From NCBI GenBank assembly GCA_003314535.1, contig POSG01000020.1, positions 1-55,034 of the forward strand: a stretch of 55,034 nucleotides of DNA. Direction: 5' to 3'. The notes beneath the pieces are model-generated. The model saw only the letters and a list, made by a program, of their open reading frames with translations. It did not search any database and was not told the origin of the DNA. Origin of the DNA: Geobacter sp. (GTDB lineage Bacteria > Desulfobacterota > Desulfuromonadia > Geobacterales > Geobacteraceae). Shown one piece after another: positions 1 through 7,683 of the stretch; the first letter of the stretch is position 1; the number at the start of each line of letters is the position of its first letter. Both the position numbers and the translations under genes were made by a program.

Positions 1-128
1 CGCCTTCACTGACCCTGGGCTGCGGCACGGACGGCGGCAACTACCTCGGCAACAACATCAACTACTCAGACCTCATGAGCATCAAGTCGATCGCCAAGCG
101 CATCGTCGACTACGAGAGGGATGAATAA
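1..128 (+). CDS. CoA-acylating aldehyde dehydrogenase, C-terminal fragment
   Basis: The open frame runs in from the left edge and stops at TAA 126-128; only about 41 residues are visible. They contain LTLGCG followed by GGN and a final basic/acidic tail. This matches the C-terminal end of the acylating aldehyde dehydrogenases (the AdhE N-terminal half and the acetaldehyde or succinate-semialdehyde dehydrogenase families), where an LTLGCGxxGGN stretch closes the domain. The usual reaction is aldehyde + CoA + NAD(P)+ to acyl-CoA. The substrate cannot be told from this piece, and the catalytic Cys lies outside the window. A strong terminator follows. Confidence 0.55.
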   Translation, partial: PSLTLGCGTDGGNYLGNNINYSDLMSIKSIAKRIVDYERDE

Positions 129-194
129 TTCGAATCATGTTCTGTAAATACATTCGGTTGATTGTGATCTGAGCTTGATGTTAATGCCTATCTC

Positions 195-232
195 AAACCC
201 CCGGGCCCTTCAGGGAAACCGGGGGTTTTTTT
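195..232 (+). terminator. Rho-independent terminator after the aldehyde dehydrogenase
   Basis: A perfect 10-bp stem (195-204 with 219-228) encloses a loop that itself holds a CCC/GGG inner pair, and it runs into seven T (226-232). It closes the upstream transcription unit. Confidence 0.9.
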
Positions 233-443
233 GTGTTGCGTTCGCGCTGCATAAACTTCGCGCGAAGTGGCTTAGCGGCTGATTAAGTAATTCAGATGTA
301 ATCCATCCCCTCTGCATACATTTCATTCTCCTGGAACCAACTGTTGGCAGCGAGCAACAGGTAAGTTAGAAAACGGTTTTACTTGTGATGGTGGAAAATA
401 TTTAAATCATAGTAAACTGTTTTATTATTGATAAACAATGTCC

Positions 444-471
444 TTGACATCTGGCCAAAATACAGTATAAA
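444..471 (+). promoter_or_regulatory. Sigma70-type promoter of the folE2-like gene
   Basis: A TTGACA at 444-449 and TATAAA at 466-471 are separated by 16 bases in an AT-rich stretch, about 130 bases before the start codon at 602. The rest of the gap 233-601 shows no gene or other clear signal; the long leader (about 472-601) has no riboswitch fold that I recognise. Confidence 0.6.
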
Positions 472-601
472 TAAAACAGATATAGTATGGCGAAAAGCAA
501 ACGAAAGGGAGGGCAAATCGTTTGCGGGCAGGGTTTTCCTCACTGGAGTGGTGGTGAAGGTGCCGTGTCGTGAATAAACCAGCTAACCTAAGGAGGCAGA
601 C

Positions 602-1375
602 ATGAAAGACGAGAAAAGATTTATGCAGGATGTGGGCATGACTGATTTACCTTTTCCCATGAAGGTTTTGTCGAGAGATCATGAGGATGGTCAGTTTACC
701 ATTGCCAATATCTCGATTGCCGCCCGCATCATGCACGAATTTGAAGCGAGCTGGATCGACAAATTCATCCAGATCGTGCATCAGCACCGGGACAAAATAG
801 GCACTGAGTCACTCAAGTCGAATATTCTCGATTACATGCGCGAGTTGAACGCCACCAAGGTGAAGGTTGATTTCGAGTATCCTTTCTTCGTTGAGAAAAG
901 CACGCCGGTTTCCAAAGAAAAATGCCAGGTTCGCTACACTTGCATGTATTCGGCAAGAGTTTCCAAAAGCGACCTCAAGCCGCAGGTTTCCTTGAAAATT
1001 ACCGCCCCGTGCATAACCACATACCCGGGTTCGGCTGCTGGCAAACCGGGTGGCCTCTTCGGCCAGATGAGCCGGGTTGATCTGGAAGTTCAGTCCCATA
1101 AAGATATTTTTCCTGAAGACCTGATTGACATCGTTGACAGCCATGCATTGGTGCCGGTTTATTCTTTCCTTACGCAAGAGGACCAGGAGTTCGTTATCAA
1201 GAAGGTTCACAGCGAACAGAAGACCAGTGTTGTCATGGTTGACGAGATCAAGGAGGACCTGGCCAATATCCGGGACATCGAGGGATATTCGGTCAGTTGC
1301 GCAAATTTCGGCATGCTCCACTCCTACAGCACTTTCATCGGAACTGCGAAAAGCATGTGGATACCGTTGAGTTGA
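602..1375 (+). CDS. folE2: Divergent FolE2/MptA-type GTP cyclohydrolase (GCYH-IB family)
   Basis: The 257-residue protein follows a clear ribosome site (AAGGAGG at 590-596). It aligns over its full length with type IB GTP cyclohydrolases: an N-terminal DVGMTDLPFP, a central PFFVEKSTPVS, and a C-terminal ANFGMLHS resembling the ENFESIHNH block. The family opens GTP to 7,8-dihydroneopterin triphosphate for folate or queuosine synthesis. The metal-site block that normally reads CPCSK-EIS-YGAHNQR is replaced here by APCITTYPG and GLFGQMSR. One Cys (C137) and the late His (H240) remain, but the His of GAHNQR is gone. It stands alone between its own promoter and terminator. The family call is good; the activity is uncertain and a changed substrate or function is possible. 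Confidence 0.75.
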   Translation: MKDEKRFMQDVGMTDLPFPMKVLSRDHEDGQFTIANISIAARIMHEFEASWIDKFIQIVHQHRDKIGTESLKSNILDYMRELNATKVKVDFEYPFFVEKSTPVSKEKCQVRYTCMYSARVSKSDLKPQVSLKITAPCITTYPGSAAGKPGGLFGQMSRVDLEVQSHKDIFPEDLIDIVDSHALVPVYSFLTQEDQEFVIKKVHSEQKTSVVMVDEIKEDLANIRDIEGYSVSCANFGMLHSYSTFIGTAKSMWIPLS

Positions 1376-1521
1376 TGAGACGGTTTTTTCCCGAGAACTG
1401 TTCAACTCGGGATGTGCGCATGCCAGCTATTTGCCGTGCACATGGAAATCGAACGAACAAGAGATGTCACATAATTCGGTGACCCATCTCCCGCTTCTAT
1501 CTTCCGCAGCTTCTTTAATCG

Positions 1522-1568
1522 AAACGGCCGGTGTCACCAGATTCTCTGGTTGCCCCGGCCGTTTTTTT
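1522..1568 (+). terminator. Rho-independent terminator after folE2
   Basis: A perfect 10-bp stem (1522-1531 with 1555-1564) has an inner CCAG/CTGG helix in its loop and ends in seven T (1562-1568). Confidence 0.9.
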
Positions 1569-1680
1569 GCGGGCGGCGTAAGTTGTCGGTACCAAAACGT
1601 CAAGTGTTTAGTAAGATTAAAATCAGCAGCGACAATAATTCAATTTGAAATAAATTAATTTGATTGCGACTAAATATTCC

Positions 1681-1710
1681 TTGACACAAAATGCGAGAAA
1701 GACATACCAT
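1681..1710 (+). promoter_or_regulatory. Probable promoter of the ech hydrogenase operon
   Basis: TTGACA (1681-1686) and TACCAT (1705-1710) are spaced by 18 bases, or ATACCA by 17. It lies after the folE2 terminator and about 145 bases before the first ribosome site of the operon. The leader holds a perfect 14-base palindrome at 1796-1809 (GGGGACGCGTCCCC), which could be an operator or a hairpin. Confidence 0.55.
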
Positions 1711-1855
1711 TGGCTGATTTGCATCATGCCTGCCTTTGGCGGCCATATTTTTGGCGAAGTTGGTACGTTTTACTAATACTGAAAGATACGACAGCGGGGA
1801 CGCGTCCCCTCACGGGTTCCGTTCATCGTGCAGAGATTATTGGAAAGGAGTTGTC

Positions 1856-1915
1856 ATGGCACGAAGAAATAAGGTTGGGCTGTTCTTTCCGCCGAAGGGA
1901 GGTACAAGATGGTAG
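1856..1915 (+). CDS. Possible 19-residue leader peptide before echA
   Basis: A short frame starts at ATG 1856 behind an excellent ribosome site (AAAGGAG, 1844-1850, five bases away) and stops at TAG 1913-1915, so it overlaps the start of echA (1909) by seven bases. The peptide is basic at its N-terminus and ends GGTRW. The second ribosome site, for echA (GGGAGGT), lies inside its last codons. The arrangement suggests translational coupling or a leader peptide. No homology is claimed; it could also be chance. Confidence 0.4.
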   Translation: MARRNKVGLFFPPKGGTRW

Positions 1916-3918
1916 ACGTATTGATTGGTGTCAGCATTTTGCTGCCATTTATTGCCGGAGCGCTGTGCTTCATGATTGGCAACACCAAAGCGCGAGCTGC
2001 GGTTATCGTGACAACCGGTGTCGTACTTGCCGTGAGCGCTCTGATGCTCTTTCAGAATGGTCCATGCACTTATACGCCGGAAACCTTGCTTGGCATCAGT
2101 GTCAACTCAATCATCACTTTTTTTGATTTTGCGTTGCTCTTCATCATTCTCGGGATTGCTTTCAAGCTCGGCAATCCCCTGGTCATAATACTCACCCTGC
2201 TGCAAATCGTTCCCCTCGCGTATTTCGAACTGAAGATGGCGCCCCATGTGGAGGTTGCCCCGGCGTTCTACATCGACAATCTCGCATTGATCTTGAACCT
2301 GATCATATCCATTGTCGGGTCGCTCGTCTGCATCTTCGGTATTCGCTATATGGAAGACCACGAGCATCACCTTCAACTGAAAAAAAGCCGGCAGCCCCGC
2401 TTTTTCTTCTTTCTCGTGCTGTTCCTCGGGGCCATGAACGGCCTTGTGTTCTCGAACAATCTGCTTTGGCTTTACTTCTTCTGGGAAGTGACCACGTTCT
2501 GTTCCTTCATGCTCATCGGGCATGACCGGACGGAGATCGCAATCAGAAACGCCACCAGGGCTCTGTGGATGAACATGACTGGCGGCGTTGCTTTTGTCGG
2601 GGCGATAATCGGGATATTCTATAAAACCCAGTCTGTCGAGTACTTTTCGCTGCAAAATCTTATTAACCATTCACCAGAGCTGACCGGGTTTCTTCTTCTC
2701 CCGTTTGCGCTCCTCTGCTTCGCCGGTTTTACCAAGGCTGCCCAGGTGCCTTTCCAGAGCTGGCTGTGCGGCGCAATGGTCGCCCCCACACCGGTTTCCG
2801 CCCTGCTTCACTCAAGTACCATGGTAAAGGCAGGCGTCTATCTCGTCGTCCGCCTTGCGCCCGGCTTCCAGGGTACCTATCTGAGCACGATTGTGGCGAC
2901 TTTCGGCGCCTTTACGTTTGTCACCGCTTCAGCCCTTGCCGTGAACATGAGTAACGGCAAGAAGATCCTTGCCTACTCGACCATAGCAAACCTTGGCCTC
3001 ATCATTGCCTGCGCAGGGATCAACACGCCTGCTGCCATCATCGCGGCCATTCTGCTGATTATCTTCCATGCAGTTTCCAAGGGATTGCTCTTCCTGTGTG
3101 TCGGCACAATTGAGCATGCGATCGGCAGCCGGGACATCGAAGACATGCGCGGTCTTTACAACAGCATGCCCGCAGTATCCCGCATTACCATAATAGGCAT
3201 TCTTACCATGATGCTCCCGCCGTTCGGTGCTCTCATGAGCAAATGGATGGCCATTGAAGCTGCAGCCAATATACCCTGGGTTGTGGTTATGGTTGCTCTG
3301 GGCAGTGGTCTGACCGTGCTGTTCTGGGCAAGATGGGCCGGCCTGTTCGTGAGCGGGCCCCAGCTCAAGGAGCAGGAGGTAAAGAAAGAGTCTGCCATCA
3401 AGGCTACTTTCCTCACCATGATCAGAGGCTTTTATCCGAATGCGAAATGGAATGATTCGCCTTCGATCAAAGTCCCGTTAGTGCTGCTGGCGATGGGCGC
3501 GATCGTTCTGAGCATGGCTGTGCCCTGGATATACACCATTCTTGTCGATCCGGTCGTCGCATCATACCGGCCAGGGCTGTTTGTCGAACCATTCAAGATG
3601 GGCCCGTTCGGGCTGACCAGCGGTGTCGGGGCATTCTACGTGCTCCCGGTATTCCTGCTTTCAATCGTCGCATATCTGTTCGCGGTAATCGCTTCCAAAA
3701 AAGGCGGGCACAGGGTCGTGAGCGCGCCATACATGTGCGGAGAGCATTACCCGGATCCCAGCCACCCGAAATTCAGGAGCCATTTGAATACATGGAGAGA
3801 TTATCTTGCCGGTAACGTGTATCTCCAGGATTTCATCGGTGAAGACAAGATTTCATACTGGATCAACATACTGTCACTTATAATCTTGATCGTTATGTTC
3901 GGGGAGGTCGTACGATGA
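1909..3918 (+). CDS. echA: Ech-type hydrogenase membrane subunit A (NuoL/antiporter-like)
   Basis: The 669-residue, strongly hydrophobic protein has roughly 16 membrane segments and belongs to the NuoL/MrpA/HyfB proton-translocating family. The core reads WEVTTFCSFMLIG near residue 195, then KAAQVPFQSWLCGAMVAPTPVSALLHSSTMVKAGVYL near 280-320, which is the signature loop with the conserved Lys and His of these subunits. It starts at ATG 1909 behind GGGAGGT. By family knowledge this subunit moves H+ or Na+ across the inner membrane, coupled to electron flow between ferredoxin and protons. It overlaps the next gene by four bases (ATGA). It opens a six-gene cluster in the same order as methanosarcinal echABCDEF. 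Confidence 0.88.
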   Translation: MVDVLIGVSILLPFIAGALCFMIGNTKARAAVIVTTGVVLAVSALMLFQNGPCTYTPETLLGISVNSIITFFDFALLFIILGIAFKLGNPLVIILTLLQIVPLAYFELKMAPHVEVAPAFYIDNLALILNLIISIVGSLVCIFGIRYMEDHEHHLQLKKSRQPRFFFFLVLFLGAMNGLVFSNNLLWLYFFWEVTTFCSFMLIGHDRTEIAIRNATRALWMNMTGGVAFVGAIIGIFYKTQSVEYFSLQNLINHSPELTGFLLLPFALLCFAGFTKAAQVPFQSWLCGAMVAPTPVSALLHSSTMVKAGVYLVVRLAPGFQGTYLSTIVATFGAFTFVTASALAVNMSNGKKILAYSTIANLGLIIACAGINTPAAIIAAILLIIFHAVSKGLLFLCVGTIEHAIGSRDIEDMRGLYNSMPAVSRITIIGILTMMLPPFGALMSKWMAIEAAANIPWVVVMVALGSGLTVLFWARWAGLFVSGPQLKEQEVKKESAIKATFLTMIRGFYPNAKWNDSPSIKVPLVLLAMGAIVLSMAVPWIYTILVDPVVASYRPGLFVEPFKMGPFGLTSGVGAFYVLPVFLLSIVAYLFAVIASKKGGHRVVSAPYMCGEHYPDPSHPKFRSHLNTWRDYLAGNVYLQDFIGEDKISYWINILSLIILIVMFGEVVR

Positions 3919-4778
3919 GCACATTTGACGTGATTGCCGTCATAGCAGCTGTATTTTTATCACCGCTGGTGGGCGGTCTGGTTGCAGGGATAGACAGGAA
4001 GGTGACTGCACGGCTTCAGGGACGTTACGGCCCCCCTATCCTCCAACCCTTTTACGATGTCTTCAAGCTTTTCGGCAAGGAAAAGATGGTTGTGAACTAC
4101 TGGCAGATTTTCTGTGCCTACATGTACCTGGCAGCCAATATCCTTACCGTTGTTCTTCTGGCTCTTCAGTCCGACCTGCTGCTGATCTTCTTTGTTCTCG
4201 CGGTCGGCGGGGTTTTCCTTGTCATCGGCGCCTTGGCTGCCGAATCGCCGTACAGCCAAGTCGGAGCTCAGCGCGAGCTTATCCAGATGCTGACCTACGA
4301 GCCCCTTATCATCCTGGTGTTCGTGGGCATCTATCTTGAAACGGGAAGCTTCAAGATTTCCCAGATCGTGGCGAATTACCACGAACCGCTTCTCATTTCC
4401 CTGCCGCTACTCTTTGTGGTGCTGGGTTACGCGATTGTCATCAAGCTGAGAAAATCTCCGTTCGACATCTCGACTTCCCATCATGCCCACCAGGAGCTGG
4501 TAAAGGGCGTAATGACCGAGTATTCAGGTCCTTACCTGGGGGTAATCGAGATATCGCACTGGTATGAGACCGTCTTCATCCTGGGGCTGTGCGCGCTTTT
4601 CTGGCATACAAACTACATCTGGATGACGGTACTGATCATAGCCACCTATTTTGGGGAAATACTTGTCGACAACATAACTGCACGCCTTACCTGGAGATGG
4701 ATGCTGCCACATGCCTGGACCGGCGGGCTGCTCATGTCTTTTGCCAATTATTTCTGGATTTATGCGAAGATAAAATAG
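3915..4778 (+). CDS. echB: Ech-type hydrogenase membrane subunit B (NuoH-like)
   Basis: The 287-residue membrane protein of the NuoH/HyfC family has eight or so membrane segments. Family marks visible are RKVTARLQGRYGPP near residue 28, a cytoplasmic loop with AAESPYSQVGAQRELIQMLTYEP near 107-130, and RKSPFDISTSHHAHQELVKG near 173. These loops contact the quinone/hydrogenase module in complex I relatives. Its ATG overlaps the echA stop codon (ATGA), so translation is coupled. It anchors the soluble hydrogenase arm to the membrane. Confidence 0.9.
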   Translation: MSTFDVIAVIAAVFLSPLVGGLVAGIDRKVTARLQGRYGPPILQPFYDVFKLFGKEKMVVNYWQIFCAYMYLAANILTVVLLALQSDLLLIFFVLAVGGVFLVIGALAAESPYSQVGAQRELIQMLTYEPLIILVFVGIYLETGSFKISQIVANYHEPLLISLPLLFVVLGYAIVIKLRKSPFDISTSHHAHQELVKGVMTEYSGPYLGVIEISHWYETVFILGLCALFWHTNYIWMTVLIIATYFGEILVDNITARLTWRWMLPHAWTGGLLMSFANYFWIYAKIK

Positions 4779-4846
4779 GTTCCGGTGTGACGGAATAAAG
4801 CGTTTGAGATGACTTTTCCATCTTGATTGAAAAGAGGTTAGCGAAT

Positions 4847-5335
4847 ATGAGTCTTATATCAACATCTCGAGTAAAATCCCCCTGGCTGATCCATTTCGAT
4901 TGTGGAAGTTGCAATGGATGCGATATTGAAGTGCTGGCATGCCTGACCCCTGTTTACGATATCGAACGGTTCGGAATCATCAACGTGGGTAATCCGAAGC
5001 ATGCCGACATCCTGGTGGTGACCGGAACGGTGAATCATCGGAACAAGAAAGCCCTGAAGAATATCTATGACCAGATGCCAGAGCCGAAAGTCGTCGTGGC
5101 GATAGGTGCATGCGGCACTTCCGGAGGTGTTTTCCGCGAAGCTTACAATGTCGTCGGCGGAGTTGATCAGGTTATCCCCGTCGATGCTTATGTATCGGGA
5201 TGCGCGCCCAAGCCCGAAGCCATAATAGACGGTGTGGTCATTGCGCTGGGGAAACTGGCGGAAAAGGGCAAGAAGGTCGACCAGGGTATTTTCGAGCGGC
5301 TTGAAAAAACCCAGGAGGCCATAAAGGCAAGATAG
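4847..5335 (+). CDS. echC: Ech-type hydrogenase small subunit C (NuoB-like, [4Fe-4S])
   Basis: The 162-residue protein of the NuoB/hydrogenase small subunit family carries the proximal [4Fe-4S] cluster. Visible motifs are CGSCNGC (C19, C22, C25), GACGTSGG (C89) and SGCAPKPE (C119). I chose ATG 4847, which has AAGAGGT (4832-4838) before it, over an upstream in-frame TTG at 4823 that lacks a ribosome site. There is no Tat signal or C-terminal extension, as expected for a group 4 enzyme on the cytoplasmic side. It sits 68 bases after echB. Confidence 0.9.
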   Translation: MSLISTSRVKSPWLIHFDCGSCNGCDIEVLACLTPVYDIERFGIINVGNPKHADILVVTGTVNHRNKKALKNIYDQMPEPKVVVAIGACGTSGGVFREAYNVVGGVDQVIPVDAYVSGCAPKPEAIIDGVVIALGKLAEKGKKVDQGIFERLEKTQEAIKAR

Positions 5336-5358
5336 CACGAAGCAAGGAGGCTTGTTCC

Positions 5359-5742
5359 ATGATAGATAGTGCGGTTGTCATCAATGAAGAGAATACGGCT
5401 GAAGTCAGGCCGGATGAGGTCATTACCCTGTCCAGAGAGCTGAAGGACGAAGGTTTCAGGTTCGTTACCATGTCTTCCGCCGAGCTCGAAGAGAGTATCT
5501 GCGTGCTGTATCACTTCGACAAGGACCTGGAGCTCAGGAACCTCAAGGTTGACGTCCCGAAAGGCAGCAAGATAGGGAGCATAGCCTCGGTATATTCCTG
5601 CGCTTTTCTGGTGGAAAATGAAATCAAAGAGCATTTCGGCGTTGAATTCGACGGTATCCCCCTGGATTTCCAGGGCATGTTGTACAGTGATGAAGAGGTC
5701 CAGAAGACACCCTTCTGCAACATCGGCATCAAGAGGGTTTGA
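5359..5742 (+). CDS. echD: Ech-type hydrogenase subunit D (NuoC-like)
   Basis: The 127-residue soluble protein resembles the 30-kDa NuoC subunit of complex I, with the late family element FLVENEIKEHFGVEFDG near residues 83-100. It follows a good ribosome site (AAGGAGG, 5343-5349). It has no metal-binding motif; in the family it is a scaffold between the small and large subunits. The short length fits a stand-alone EchD rather than a NuoCD fusion. An 82-base gap separates it from echE. Confidence 0.82.
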   Translation: MIDSAVVINEENTAEVRPDEVITLSRELKDEGFRFVTMSSAELEESICVLYHFDKDLELRNLKVDVPKGSKIGSIASVYSCAFLVENEIKEHFGVEFDGIPLDFQGMLYSDEEVQKTPFCNIGIKRV

Positions 5743-5824
5743 GGGCAGGATATCGTCAACAGGCGCTGCAAACGTTCGCAAATGAAACCTATGCGCGCTG
5801 ACCAGGAATAGGAGGCAAACGTAC

Positions 5825-6901
5825 ATGGCAAAGACAGTATTACCTTTCGGGCCGCAGCATCCGGTTCTGCCGGAGCCGCTGCATCTGACCCTTACGATTG
5901 AGGACGAAATTGTAAAAGAGGCGATTCCAAAGCTGGGCTACGTTCACCGTGGGCTCGAAAAGCTCGCGGAGATACGCGACCACAACCAGATGATATACAT
6001 CGTCGAGCGTGTATGCGGTATCTGCAGTTGCTTGCACGCCCTCTGCTACTGCCAGGGGATCGAGTCGCTGATGGGACTGGAAGTGCCTTCCAGGGCGAAA
6101 TATCTGCGCACCATCTGGTCTGAGATGCACAGGATCCACAGCCATCTTCTCTGGCTGGGGCTTTTTGCCGACGCGTTCGGCTTCGAAAGCCTGTTCATGC
6201 AGTTCTGGAGAATTCGCGAGCGGGTCATGGATCTCCAAGAAGAGACTGCCGGAAACCGTGTCATTCTCTCGGTGAACCAGGTTGGCGGCGTCAGGAGAGA
6301 TATCAGCGCCGAATCTGCGCAATGGATTCTCGACACGCTGAAGACCGTGGAAAAAGAGACCCTCCAGCTCAAGTCCACCATTTTGGATGACTACACGGTG
6401 AAACTCAGGACGGTCGGCAAAGGCGTACTGACGAAGGAAAAAGCCTACGAGTTGGGGGCTGCCGGCCCCACCCTCCGTGCGAGCGGGATTGCCCAGGACA
6501 TGCGGCAGACCGGGTATGCCGCGTATTCCGAGCTCGATTTCGCGCCTGTCGTCGAAACCGACGGAGACTGTTATGCCCGCACGACTGTCCGCTTCAACGA
6601 AATCTTCCAGGCAATCGACCTCATCCGCCAGGCTTTTTCCAAGTTGCCGGAGGGTGAGCTGGCAGTGAAACCCAAAGGCCTTCCCACTGGAGAAGTAGTG
6701 TCCCGCGTTGAGCAACCCCGTGGAGAGTGTCTCTATTATATCAGGGGAGCAGGCAAGAAATTTCTAGAAAGGGTCAGGATCCGCACCCCGACGTTTGCGA
6801 ACATTCCGCCTCTCCTGGACATGCTGCCGGGTTGCGATCTTGCTGACGTCCCGGTCCTGATTCTGACCATCGACCCGTGCATAAGCTGCACGGAACGCTA
6901 A
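5825..6901 (+). CDS. echE: Ech-type [NiFe]-hydrogenase large subunit E (NuoD-like)
   Basis: The 358-residue large subunit starts at ATG 5825 behind TAGGAGG. It has both NiFe-binding motifs: ERVCGICSCLH (C64, C67) near the N-terminus and DPCISC (C352, C355) close to the C-terminus. All four Cys ligands of the active site are therefore present, which separates a true hydrogenase from the Ehr/NuoD-type relatives that lost them. Only three residues (TER) follow the last Cys, so there is no C-terminal peptide for an endopeptidase to remove, as known for some group 4 enzymes. The reaction is H2 evolution from, or uptake into, low-potential ferredoxin coupled to ion pumping. Confidence 0.92.
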   Translation: MAKTVLPFGPQHPVLPEPLHLTLTIEDEIVKEAIPKLGYVHRGLEKLAEIRDHNQMIYIVERVCGICSCLHALCYCQGIESLMGLEVPSRAKYLRTIWSEMHRIHSHLLWLGLFADAFGFESLFMQFWRIRERVMDLQEETAGNRVILSVNQVGGVRRDISAESAQWILDTLKTVEKETLQLKSTILDDYTVKLRTVGKGVLTKEKAYELGAAGPTLRASGIAQDMRQTGYAAYSELDFAPVVETDGDCYARTTVRFNEIFQAIDLIRQAFSKLPEGELAVKPKGLPTGEVVSRVEQPRGECLYYIRGAGKKFLERVRIRTPTFANIPPLLDMLPGCDLADVPVLILTIDPCISCTER

Positions 6902-6919
6902 TCAACAGGAGAGCGCACC

Positions 6920-7279
6920 ATGTTCATGACCAAAACGATTTTGAAAAATCTGCTTACGAAATACGCTACCCGCCTCTATCCATTCCAGAAAAGGGAAACC
7001 TTCGCGCATTCGAGGGGCGAGCTGAAGATCGATATGGAAAAATGCATCCTGTGCGGCGTTTGTCAGATGAGGTGCCCGTCGCAGTGCATCAAAGTTGACA
7101 AACAGGCAAAAACATGGGAAGTTGATCCCTTCTCCTGTGTCTACTGCGGCGTCTGTGTCGAAGCATGTCCGGTCAAGTGCTTGTACCAGGAGAAGCTGTA
7201 CCGGGCCGCGGTTGCCGAGAAGGACATGGTAATGCATGTACAGCAGCCAAAGGAAACAGCCGAACCGGCCGCAACCTGA
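6920..7279 (+). CDS. echF: Ech-type hydrogenase polyferredoxin subunit F (NuoI-like)
   Basis: The 119-residue protein has two ferredoxin-type [4Fe-4S] motifs, CILCGVCQMRCP near residue 41 and CVYCGVCVEACP near 73. The N-terminal region (KYATRLYPFQKR) resembles NuoI/HycF subunits, which clamp onto the membrane arm. It is the likely electron entry point from soluble ferredoxin. It starts at ATG 6920 with AGGAGAG before it, 18 bases after echE, and ends the structural part of the operon; the maturation genes follow. Confidence 0.9.
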   Translation: MFMTKTILKNLLTKYATRLYPFQKRETFAHSRGELKIDMEKCILCGVCQMRCPSQCIKVDKQAKTWEVDPFSCVYCGVCVEACPVKCLYQEKLYRAAVAEKDMVMHVQQPKETAEPAAT

Positions 7280-7330
7280 CGGTATCCGTACGGGAAACTA
7301 TTTCGCGCCTAAGCGCGACCGGGTGAAAAG

Positions 7331-7683
7331 ATGCATGAATTGTCAGTAACAGAAGGCCTGATCCAGGTCGTCACCGACGAGGTCAAAAAAAAAACCTTCC
7401 AAAGGTGACGGCCATAACGATTGTAGTCGGCGATCTGACCAGTATCGTCGATGAGTCGGTACAGTTTTATTTCAATATCATGACCAAGGGCACAATTCTG
7501 GAGGATGCGATTCTGCGGTTCAAAAGGATTGCGCCAGAGTTCGTTTGTACTGACTGCGGTCACCTCTTTACCGGGCGTTCCATTGGCATAAGGTGCCCCG
7601 ACTGCGGCGGAAAGAGCATCGTGGCCGACAAGGGACAGGAATTTTACATAGAGAGCGTAGAGGTTGATGATGGGGCGGATTGA
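7331..7683 (+). CDS. hypA: Hydrogenase nickel insertion protein HypA, split by a -1 frameshift at an A10 run
   Basis: ATG 7331 opens a classic HypA start (MHELSVTEGLIQVV), with the His2/Glu3 nickel ligands. The frame hits TGA at 7406-7408. The rest of HypA continues in the -1 frame and ends at 7683 with the zinc ribbon CTDCG ... CPDCGG. The switch lies at ten consecutive A (7385-7394). Re-reading one A there, or an eleventh A in the mRNA or genome, gives a smooth 117-residue protein of normal length (…KKKNLPKVTAITIVVGDL…). The cause may be programmed slippage (transcriptional or ribosomal), a real mutation, or a homopolymer sequencing error. HypA delivers Ni2+ with HypB to the large subunit; here that is presumably EchE. 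Confidence 0.85.

Noticed and set aside
1745-1880. Sigma54 (-24/-12) promoter before the ech operon
   Set aside because: TGGCACG at 1857 and other TGG sites lack a correctly spaced TTGC element.
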